Assembly (NCBI RefSeq): GCF_002994745.2
Contig: NC_037090.1
Location: 16,790,001-16,854,000, forward strand
Length of the DNA: 64,000 nucleotides
Source of the DNA: Rosa chinensis
Taxonomy: Eukaryota > Streptophyta > Magnoliopsida > Rosales > Rosaceae
Reading direction: 5' to 3'
Position 1 is the stretch's first letter, and each line of letters starts with the position of its first letter. The notes under the pieces were generated by a model. It saw nothing but the letters and a program-made list of their open reading frames with translations, was not told the DNA's origin and did no database searches. This document shows positions 54,880-64,000 of this stretch, piece after piece. A program made the position numbers and the translations under genes.

Positions 54880-57800
54880 ATAACTTCCGCAAACGATGCT
54901 ACCAACATGTTTCCGGAAAGTGGAATTTATGCATTGACTTAGTGAGCAAGCCTCCAGACTGTCATCAGATTGATCCTAGTTCACTTTGATCTTAAGGAGA
55001 GTTTGTTGTTGCTGATTATCCTTGGTGTTGTCGCTTTTTATGTAGCCTTGCTTCATTTGTTCAAAACAAGCAACATTAAATACTCGTAGGCTCATCTGTG
55101 GTAGACTTCAAACCACAATTTTTCAAACATGTGTAATTATGGATCCAATCCATATACATTCACTAACCAGTTCGTGAAGAACAATGATCTTTACATTTTT
55201 CGAAGATATAGCGACTAAGGTCTGTTATGTAGACCTCCAAGATATCACGGTCTTACCCATGGTGAACACTTAACCAGTTTGAGAATGACCTTTGTGTGGG
55301 TCAGAGAGATACCCAATATCAGCAAAACCTTCCAAAACACATGTTATTTTGGGATGGGGATAGAGGATGCAGGCCAGTGTTGGTGGCGTTCCTGATGTGT
55401 GATGGGTCTGAATCCATCATCTTTCTGTAAGAATAGAATAAGCTCATATCAATCGTATATCTCAAGTATCGAAGGATATTTTTTACACCAATCCAATAGC
55501 GTCGCGTTGGCGCAAAGCTATATCTTAGCTAACAAGTTTACTGCAAATGAGATGTTCGGTCTTATGCATTGGGCTAAGTACAATAATGGGCTTATTGTAC
55601 TATGTAAGGCACTTCTGCCTCTAGCACATCTTCGTCATCATCCTTTGGACGAAGAGGATCCTTTTCAAGATCAAGACTACGAACGATCATGGGGGTGCTT
55701 GAAGGCTTAACCTTGTCAAAATGCCTAAGCATCTATCGACACGATGCTCAAGTTCCAAACCGAGACATAATCGTGTTTTCCCAAAATCCTTAATCTCAAA
55801 CTCGGATTTCAAATGTTCAGCGGTTTCCCTTTACTCTTTAAAGGCTTCCAATGAAGATCATGTCTAATATGAACCGCGATAGAATCCGAAACTTGTTATG
55901 AAAACGCGCAGGCATATCCCTTCCCAATCAAGTAGTCACTTTAGTGAGCGTTTCAGTTTTATTGTAAACACGCTCCGTGGTCTAGAGCCACTTGACTTGG
56001 GTAAATGAAGTTCATCATGAACCTTCATGTATATTCCGTATCTAGATCCCCATATAGATACATAGTGACCATATTTGTAAACTGCATGTTCAGTTATTCA
56101 GAAACTACCAAACTGACAAGGTAGTGGAGTGCAATGACATCCATTACGAGAGAATATGTCTCATCGTAGTCGATTCTAGGGCGTTTTGTGAGAAGCCTTG
56201 CACCATAAGGCGAGATTGCCATCTCTTTTTCTCATCACGCTTTCTGACGAAGACCCATTAGTCAATAGGTTTTATGTTAGGAGGTGTTGGCATCACTGGC
56301 TCAAAAACCTTCATCTTCGTTAGAGAATCCAACTTAACCTGGATCGCATCTTTCCATTTAGGTCAAATCTCTCTACGTTGGCATTTATTCATCAACGGAG
56401 CGTGGTTCGATATCATCAGACTCAACAAACTCATGTACAACGAAATGCGTAACTACATCATCAATGGAGTTTCTATTCCACGTCTCATATACACTAGTGT
56501 AATTTTTATAGAGCTTAATATTCTCAAGAATAGGTTCTGACGTTGAGGCATCCCCCAATGATAACTATAACCCAGAAGATTCTCATGAGACGGATTTTGA
56601 GTCTTGATGATCAAAGGATTGAAATATGTCAGAGTATCATTCGAACCCACGGGCCTCCCACGCATCCTAGCTGGAGCCATGGCCTATAACGCCAGAATGC
56701 CACTCTCTTTGGCATTAGCACCATGCCTACCTCCTTGTAGGGTGGTGCTACGTCCTCTCGTAGGGACATCCTTCCTTGCTGGCATATTCGCAGTAGATGT
56801 GTGATCTCGTCACTTTAATAGAGATCAAGATGAGACATAGTGGGGACAGACCACGACACTTCATGTCGTTCCTGCTGAACATCCGTGTTCTTATCTCCCC
56901 CTAACGACGGGAGGACTGTCTCATCAAAGTGACATCCGCAAATCTAGCTGTAAGGAGATCGCCTAGCAAGGGATTTAAGTGGCGGATGATTGTTAGAATC
57001 TCAAATCCAACGTAGTTTCCCATTCGTCTGTAAAGACCCATCATAGAGCATTATAGCGGCGCAATTGGCACATAAATGGCACGCTCAAGTATGCTTAAGT
57101 ACGATACTTGTACCCAGTCACTAGTTATAACGCAGAGGTAGATTGAGTAGCGGTGGGTCGTAGATGAATTAGCATGGCTGCATGCAATATTGTATCACCC
57201 CATGAGGATATAAGGAGATTGGTGCGCATTACAAATGTCCGGACTACCATCGTAGTCATTTTCGTGAGACCATTTGGGTGTGTTCATAGGAATATAATGT
57301 CCAACATTAGTCCCAATGCAATAACCATCGAAAATCTTCAATGTGAACTCTCTAGCATCGTCAAGTCCAATTGATGGAGTAGGATGATCCGGGGAGTGAG
57401 CCCATTGCTGTATGATATGTGCTAGGAGTGTAGCATAAGCAGCATTACAAGTGAGCAATGGCACAACACGTGACCAGCGTGTTTGCGTGTCAACCAACAT
57501 CATGAGATATTTAAACGTCTGCAAGTTGGTTGAATCAGTCCATAGAATCCCCATGGATTCTATGTAAGAATAGAATGAGTATTCTCATATCCTTTGCATA
57601 GGACGGTCTCAGTTCTAATTTCCCTAAGGAACGGGCTTTGTAAAACGAGCGAGAGGCTTTAGAAGCAACCAATGAGAATTTTGGTTAGGCATGAGCGTCT
57701 GAAACTCTATTTGAAGCAAGTTGGTGATTGCAGCATCACCTTGGGCGCCATCACCATGATGGACGCCATCCATGGCGTCATGGATATAGACCACGCCAGC

Positions 57801-58060
57801 CCTAGGCTGATGGTGGACGGAGGAGGTGCCCTAGGCAGTAGTTAGCGTCGGTTACACTTAGTCCAGGAATCAACTTTTGATTCATACTTCATTTCGCTCG
57901 AGAGAAAGTATGTCCATGTGAAGTCTTTAGTAGACGAATCATCATATCATGACCTGGATGACCTATCATGTCTTGACAAAGCCAATATGTGTCTAAATCT
58001 GAGAGATCTTCTCTCATAACTTCATTGGATTTAATAGCTCGAATAGTGACATAGAGTCCA
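54880..58060 (-). pseudogene. Copia 2 pol remnants
   Basis: On the minus strand, from 5' to 3': gag-pre-integrase (DTYWLCQDMIGHPGHDMMIR, about 57930-57990) and integrase (LVDTQTRWSRVVPLLTCNAA, about 57440-57500, with an LDDAREFT-like piece near 57350). Reverse transcriptase pieces (55390-56400) and RNase H pieces (about 55130-55290) follow. Stops and frame changes occur throughout. It matches copia 1 piece by piece. Confidence 0.85.
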
Positions 58061-58713
58061 CTAGAAAGACACATAAACTTCTCTAAGATGTGCCTTTGTT
58101 CACAATCGTTAGATGTATTACAAAGGAACTCATTTCCTTTCTCTACACTAGTTTTCGCATGGAATCCGTTGGCTATTCATATGTGCGATTTGCCCTAGGA
58201 GCGTAGAGAGTTTCTGTGACAGTATTTAAGGTGCCATTTAGCAAGTGGAACTTGGGCTATTTCATGTCCTTGAATTAATACTGATGACCCAGTCATCGTA
58301 GTCACAAAGTAATATGCTCAAAATCAAAATTGAGTCATAATGGAAAGAACTCGAAATTTTATTCATAAGCCAACGGAATACATCATTGTCTCTTAACCAT
58401 TAGGAAAATCTAATCCAAATGCTAGCTAATTCAAAACAAAGGTAGTCATTAGACTTCTTTCAGTAACTCCAAAATAAATATAACCAAGTGAGAAGAGAGA
58501 TGTCAGTGGAGCAAAGCTCGCTTAAGTACCACTTATCTCAAAACCTTCCTAGACATCATAATCATTTTGAATGAGCCTATGTGAAGAAAAACTAAACCAA
58601 TGGCATTTACTACAAAGTATATGGCAATTGCCTCTTACATCTCTTGGAAAAATAAAGACTTAAACAGAATTGGCGATCTATTGATCTCAGCTAGATTTGT
58701 AGTCTTCAACCCT

Positions 58714-59772
58714 TCACTCTAGATCATCTTCTTGATCTTCTTGTTCCACATAGTGAGTTTCTCTTGTTTCACAATATGCTTTGTAGGCGGTGGCAAGTTC
58801 TTCACGAGCTCTACAAATGTGTGCCTAATGACCAGATACTCCACATCGAGAACATACATCCCTTTGCTCAAACTCCATTGATTGAGGCGCTTTGAAAGCG
58901 TCATTTAGATGGCTTTTAGTGTTGGTGGCGCCACCAACATGGCCAGAGGCGTTGCCTCGCTCTCTCTTTCCACGTTTACCTCTTCGGTTCCGTGTTCGCC
59001 TATTTTGAGGGTTACCTTCCCAAGTAGAACGATTATATGGACCAGAACGTCCAGAAGTATCCCTAAGATTAGGGTTTCGCTCTTGGCACCCTCTCTTAGG
59101 GGCGCGACTATAATTGGATTCCAGAATATGCTCTGTTTCCACAGATCTCCAATTATAGTTCTTCACAAGGAAGTTGTCATGCTTTTCAGCAACAATAATA
59201 GCTCCAATGAGCTCAAGAAACCTTGTGATCTGTCCTGCAGTAACATCGATTCAATAGTTCTTAGCAACCATCAATGCAGAGACGGGGAAGGTAGAGAGAG
59301 TCTTTTCAATAAACATCGCATCCGTGATCTCTTTACCACATAATTGCATTAAGGATTTAATGTTAAGTGCTTCAGAGTTGCAGTCAAGAACTGACTTGAA
59401 ATCACAGAAGCGGAGGCTATGCCATCTCACTTCTAGGTCAGGAAGCACGGAGTCACGGACGTTGCCAAATCTTTCTTCGAGTGAGACCCATAGCCTTTTG
59501 GGGTCTTCTTCATTCATACACTCGTACTAGAGCGAATCATCCATATGACGAGTCATTAGGATGATGGCTTTCACCTTATTTGCCTCTAAGGCTGCTCTAT
59601 TTGCTTCCAAAGCTTGAGATTGCTCAACAGTTAGCACGTCCTGGCTAGGCTAGAGAATCGTATCCAGGATTCCATTGGCCTTGAGATGCTGGCAGACATC
59701 ACGAACCCACCTGTGATATCCAGAGCTAGTTGTTCCTAATGGAGCAAAGTCCAATCTGTTTAGGTTACTCAT
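58714..59772 (-). pseudogene. Copia 2 gag, nearly open
   Basis: The ATG at 59772 starts MSNLNRLDFAPLGTTSSGYH, with ECMNEEDPKRLWVSLEERFG (about 59460-59520) in the gag core. The basic stretch and zinc knuckle CSRCGVSGH (about 58830) follow, ending in a stop at 58714. Only a few in-frame stops interrupt it (for example near 59640, 59529 and 59250), so it is better preserved than copia 1 gag but still not intact. Confidence 0.87.
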
Positions 59773-60757
59773 CCTGAAAGAGAACAAGAAATTAGGGTTA
59801 ATTTCGGAGCATAAAAGGCTACCACGAAAACTTATAAAATTTCTGAGCGTAGTTACTCCCAAGAAATTATGAATTTTTTAGCATATTCGCTTCCAAGAAT
59901 TTAGGAATTTCTTAGCGTAATCGCTTCCAAGAAATTCAATTCCAAGAGGTATTAGATTAGATCGAAACAATGACGTAAGTGGTCGATTATAAATTCTCTA
60001 CAAAATCTAAGTTTGGAGATCTCAACAAGCACCAAGCTTGGAGTGAGCACGAACCCCCACAGTTTAGCTTAATTAGGTCTCCCCTATGATGAAGAAAGGG
60101 GGGTAGAAGAAGGGAGTTTGCAAGTCCCCGAGAAAAAGAAGAGAAATTGAATAAAAACTCAAAAACAGGAACTTTTAGTAAAAAAATACCTTGAAATAGG
60201 TCGCTGAAAAATTTGGCCTGAAAAAGTCGAAAGAAATGGCCGGAAAAGTCACCGGAAAAGCTGCACGAAAATTGTTGACCGACGTTGACTTTTGTTGACC
60301 GGTACTGACGTCAGCGGGCTCCTGTTCTTGGGTCAGTGGGCTTCTGGGTCGAAGGCTTGGGCCAGTTGCAGTGGGCTTCTCCTTCCTCCTTTTTTTTTTT
60401 TTTCTTCTTCTGCCAGATCATTTAGTCTGCTGGTTCAATGAGTTTTAGGCCAGTTTTCAGGGTTTCTCTTCCGGTTTTGGATTTCTGGGTTTGAGGTGCT
60501 ACTGCTGGAAAATTTTGGTAGCAATTGGAAGTCCGGAAGGTTGTGAACCGATGGAATATTTGTTGCGGGCGGTTTGGAGCTTCCGGTGGCCGGTTCAGTA
60601 GGTTTCCAGCCGGTTCTTGGGGTGGCGCAGACTGTTATAGACTCCTGGGAAGGAGGGCTTCAAGATGTGTGGCGAGGGCCGAAAGGGTTTCAAGGTTTTG
60701 TATTCGGATTTAGGGTTTGGCTATTTGTTTCAGGGTTAGGACGTCGTGCTGATAACG

Positions 60758-60993
60758 TGTTTAATTAAGGAAAACTGAATTGGGAGAGAATTGAGTTGTA
60801 TTTTCATTGTATATGAGCATCTTTATATAGAGAATTACAAACATAGAGATAGAGTTGTACATGGAAACATAATCGTACATTGATTAGATATATCCTAAGA
60901 TTCTCCGAGAATATCTCTAATATAAACTCTATTTCAACTAGAGCAATTAACCTTTAATTTGGGGCAGACACATATTCTGAATTTACTTTAACA
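60758..60993 (-). repeat. 5' LTR of copia 2
   Basis: 236-bp LTR. Its transcription would run away from SF3A2, on the minus strand. Confidence 0.9.
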
Positions 60994-61065
60994 AGAACAA
61001 AGAATTCAACAATCAGTTTTAGTATCCTCAACAAAAAAAAAAAAAAAAAAAAAACCCAGTTTAAG

Positions 61066-61130
61066 TGGGCCGGGCTGGACTTGCTCTTAACCCCAAACCA
61101 TTCGGATTGTGGTTGTGATAAAAGTATAAA
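61066..61130 (+). promoter_or_regulatory. Core promoter candidate of SF3A2
   Basis: TGGGCC at 61066-61071 is the site II type element common in plant housekeeping and translation/splicing gene promoters. TATAAA lies at 61125-61130, about 90 bp upstream of the ATG at 61220. The copia 2 LTR ends at 60993, so the whole native promoter left next to the gene is about 226 bp. Confidence 0.5.
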
Positions 61131-61219
61131 ACATCAGCAGAGGGTCGGGTTCTGGGGATTTAGGTTTTTCTCTTCTTCTTCCGTTCTCCCAAGATCTTCG
61201 AAAACCCGGGGAGCTAAAC

Positions 61220-63281
61220 ATGGACCGAGAGTGGGGCTCCAAGCCCGGCAGCGGCGGCGCCGCCTCCGCCCAGAACGAAGCCATCGACCGCCGCGAGCGA
61301 CTCCGACGACTCGCCCTCGAGACCATCGATCTCGCCAAAGATCCCTACTTCATGCGCAACCACCTCGGAAGGTACCCACCCCTCTCTTTTCTTCTCTCCC
61401 CTCTTCCAATTTGAATCTCAATCGTTCAATCTCACAGTTTTTGGTGGGGTTTTGTAGCTATGAGTGTAAACTTTGCTTGACCTTGCACAACAATGAGGGT
61501 AACTACTTGGCCCATACACAGGGAAAGCGCCACCAGACCAATCTCGCCAAGCGCGCCGCGCGTGAGGCCAAGGACGCTCCCGCTCAGCCCCAGCCCCACA
61601 AGCGCAAAGTCTCCGTTCGCAAAACAGGTCCGTATTTCCGTATTCCGTATTTTGTATTTCGTATTTGCTTCAGAGACATTTCGTCGAACACATGGTGTGC
61701 ATGGTTAAATTTCTTTAGTGGAATTTAGGTTGATTGTGTAATTACTAGGAAGTTTGTTTTTGAGTTAGGGTTAGGGTTTATGGGGTTTAGGACCAATTTG
61801 CGATTTTGATACTAAACTTTGTGGTGTTTACTTGCAGTGAAAATTGGTAGGCCGGGGTATAGAGTAACGAAGCAGTTTGATGGGGAGACAAAGCAGAGGT
61901 CTCTTCTCTTCCAGGTGCGTGTTCGTTTGTGTTATTTTTGGTTGTGTTTCTCATTCGTGTGTATGCGAGTGCTAATAGATGGGGGGGCTAACTACTGTCG
62001 GTAATTGTATTTGTTTCGTGCAGATTGAGTATCCTGAGATAGAAGATAATGCAAAGCCAAGGCATCGTTTTATGTCGTCTTATGAGCAGGTACGGTTCCA
62101 TGAATTTAATCTGAGATTGTTGTACGAAAAGTGTTTGCTTTTGCCTGCGATGGACTATACTATCCTTTTTCTGTGACCTTTTACCTTAATTTAGGGTTGT
62201 GCGTGTTTTGTTTCTTAAGTAGTGTATCAGTGGATTATTCTGATCCTTTTATTGACTTTTCGTGAACAGAGGGTCCAGCCCTTCGAGAAAAGATACCAGT
62301 ATCTTCTGTTTGCAGCCGAACCATACGAGATAATTGCTTTTAAGGTATTTCTCGTTGTCGATGCGATGGTGTATATTCTACAATTGTTTCTACTTATGGG
62401 GCCTGAATGTTTATACGTGTATTTTTCTTTTTCAGGTTCCGAGTACAGAGATTGACAAATCAACTCCGAAGTTCTTTTCACATTGGGATCCAGACTCCAA
62501 AATGTTCACGGTTAGTTCTATGATCCTCAACTGTGTCATCCCTTTTATATTTTTTTTTGGTTCATGCACTTGAGTGACACTGCATATTCCTCTTGGCGGT
62601 AGTGTGGTTGTTCTGGTATATCGTGTAAAGGTTGAGTGTATCTAAGAAAACTTATTTTCTTCCACAAGTGAGTAAAACTCTTGGTGCTCAATGTAGTGTC
62701 ACTGTAACTGAATTGATGACACCTACTTAAAGCCTACTGGCTGAATCAATCTAGAATTTGCAATCTTTTAGGCCTCTAGTTTAATGGTAATGCTTTTTAT
62801 TGGTTGAGTTTACCTCTGATTATGCTATTTGTGATATATCCATTTGCAGTTGCAGCTATATTTCAAAGTTAAGCCACCAGAGACAAACAAACCTCAACCT
62901 CCCCCAACAGCCAATGGCACAGGTGCTCCTGGAGTTCCTTCAAGGCCTCTACCCCCACCACCCCAAGGTCCACCTCCTCCTCCTCCACAAGGAATGGCGC
63001 CCGGTGCACCTATGGGAAACCCTCCTAGGGCTCCACCACCTATTCCTGGGTCCTTACTGCCACCTCCTCCTATGGTAAATGGTCCTAGGCCTATGCCTCC
63101 TGGTGGGGCTCCACCTGCCCCACCTCCACCTCCTGTCGGCAATAACACAATGGTGAATTTCACTCCTGGTACCCAGATGGGTAGACCACCGACTATGCCA
63201 CCTCCACCACAAGGCTTCCAAGGACAACAGATGCAGGGCCAGGGTCTTCGTCCTCCTCCTCCACCTCCTAGCATGGGCTAA
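61220..63281 (+). CDS. SF3A2: Splicing factor SF3a subunit 2 (SF3a66/SAP62), 7 exons, 348 aa
   Basis: Exons 61220-61371, 61458-61627, 61838-61914, 62024-62089, 62270-62344, 62436-62510 and 62850-63281 join in frame to 1047 bp. The product is a subunit of the SF3a complex, which joins U2 snRNP and contacts pre-mRNA near the branch point in the nucleus. Visible: start MDREWGSKPGSGGAASAQNE, the matrin-type zinc finger with C54, C57, H70 and H76 in YECKLCLTLHNNEGNYLAHT, and the conserved core GRPGYRVTKQFD to FLLFAAEPYEIIAFKVP-like and FFSHWDPDSKMFTLQLYFKV. A proline-rich tail from about residue 213 to the end (PPPP blocks) follows, as in SF3a66. Promoter, splice sites and stop look intact. The tail is the only low-complexity part. 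Confidence 0.95.
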
Positions 63282-63846
63282 CGGGAACACATTGCCTCCA
63301 GAATTGCAACAAATGACAATTTGAGATGATAGACCTGTGGAGCTATACCTGATTGATGAACTTTAATTACTCCTTTGGGTGTAGAAGTTCAGTGTCCCAT
63401 TTTTCATTTGTAAACGCCTGTGTTAAGATTTAAATCGAAAAGATATTGAAAGTTGTAACATGTGACTTATCTGATTTTTGTATGATTGCAATTTCATGTG
63501 AACATATTGCATTTGCAATTTTGCATTATGTATTGGTCTTGTCAACCTGTATCTTATATTGATATGAACACAAATTTTCTCCATCCTTATGTACACTCTA
63601 ATAATTCGTTGGTGGCTAGTCAATGATTAATGAGTGAACATGATGTGATAATTGGGAAAAGAGATTCGAGTACATATACTAAGCAACAGTAACCAGAGGC
63701 AGAGAAACAAGTTCAATTTAACCAAATCATTGTGATGATTCATCCCAATACACAGATGATGCTTTCCCAAATGCACATTCCATCCATCCATCCATGCCTC
63801 ATGAACTGTGATTCTTAGATGACTCCATGACGGGGCCTTGGATACC
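63282..63846. other. SF3A2 3' region and convergent spacer
   Basis: This holds the 3' UTR of SF3A2 and that of the next minus-strand gene. Nothing else is seen. Confidence 0.5.
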
Positions 63847-64000
63847 TTAACTTGTTGCAACATTAGGAGGGAAGACCTTCTGAATGAATTCCAAGAAGCG
63901 TCGGGAGTAGAATGTAGGGTCCACAGCGGAGATGGATAAGGAATCAAACTGAAGAGATTTGTATGCATGTTCAATCTTCTTGCCCATGTTGTAGTCTTGC
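63847..64000 (-). CDS. C-terminal exon of an unidentified gene (runs off the window)
   Basis: On the minus strand an open frame enters from beyond the window as [20 protein letters not shown], continues [20 protein letters not shown] and ends [14 protein letters not shown] at 63847. Composition is protein-like, with no stop in 50 codons, unlike the neighbouring frames. The family is not recognised from this piece. The rest of the gene lies to the right of the window, tail to tail with SF3A2. Confidence 0.65.
   Translation of the reverse strand, partial: QDYNMGKKIEHAYKSLQFDSLSISAVDPTFYSRRFLEFIQKVFPPNVATS

Larger units (their letters stand above)
54438..60993 (-). mobile_element. Copia LTR retrotransposon 2, minus strand
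   Basis: LTRs at 60758-60993 (5', minus orientation) and 54438-54671 (3'), starting TGTTAAAG or TGTTCAAG and ending TTAAACA on the minus strand, are roughly 90% identical by eye. A perfect 5-bp duplication AGAAC lies at 54433-54437 and 60994-60998. The primer site next to the 5' LTR ('gttatcagcacga' on the minus strand) is the same as in copia 1, and gag/pol pieces are homologous. So it is the same family in opposite orientation. Coding regions are broken by stops. It ends 226 bp upstream of the SF3A2 start codon. Confidence 0.94.

Noticed and set aside
62894..63274. Glycine-rich minus-strand frame opposite SF3A2
   Set aside because: It is the complement of the proline-rich tail codons of SF3A2 (CCN/GGN), not a glycine-rich protein gene.

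Overview
This is a plant nuclear genome window, from a eudicot. The evidence is spliced plant genes with GT-AG introns (alpha carbonic anhydrase, RAB18/RABC-type GTPase, SF3A2), an intronless PLS-class PPR gene, AT-rich spacers, and plant-type LTR, hAT, CACTA, Mutator and LINE elements. The look of the repeats suggests Rosaceae to me, but that is a weak impression and not something the sequence proves. Only four complete host genes are visible, plus the 3' end of a fifth. Most of the rest is transposable elements inserted into one another, and many could be delimited to the base from their target-site duplications (TSDs). || Layout. 1-4420: the left copy (A) of a segmental duplication. It holds one monomer of a 318-bp repeat, a duplicated spacer, a 1.6-kb solo LTR and a broken 5' piece of a PPR gene. 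4496-14708: an ankyrin-repeat gene fragment split by a non-coding LTR element (4804-12749). That element itself contains a 2.9-kb solo LTR and a LINE derivative. A hAT element follows at 12857-14280. 14714-17380: another solo LTR, split by a hAT element. 17844-19382 (-): an intact 7-exon alpha carbonic anhydrase gene with an unusual 48-bp triplication. 20874-31034: the right copy (B) of the duplication, a 318-bp tandem array broken by a hAT MITE and by a hAT element that itself contains a copia element (23530-30041). 31044-43193: a 12-kb inverted-repeat element of Mutator type, filled with host gene fragments and further elements. These are a G-type lectin receptor kinase piece, a hAT, a STE20-type kinase piece split by a CACTA element (which carries BLISTER-like and LRR-receptor-kinase exons) and a LINE derivative. 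43615-46203 (+): the intact PPR gene, parent or sister of the piece at 4.1 kb. 47020-49742 (-): a RABC-type GTPase. 50351-50774: a Mutator MITE with a perfect 9-bp TSD. 53322-54053: a truncated LINE with an RNase H domain. 54438-60993: a second copia element of the same family, in the opposite orientation. 61220-63281 (+): SF3A2. 63847-64000 (-): C-terminus of a gene running off the window. || How it fits together. The four complete genes are ordinary and unrelated in function (CO2/bicarbonate exchange, organelle RNA processing, vesicle traffic, pre-mRNA splicing). The unusual part is the 31-43 kb interval. There at least four different host gene pieces were brought together by nested transposons, and the order of events can be read from TSDs and from reading frames that resume across insertions. 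All functional names come from recognising protein motifs by eye; no search was run.
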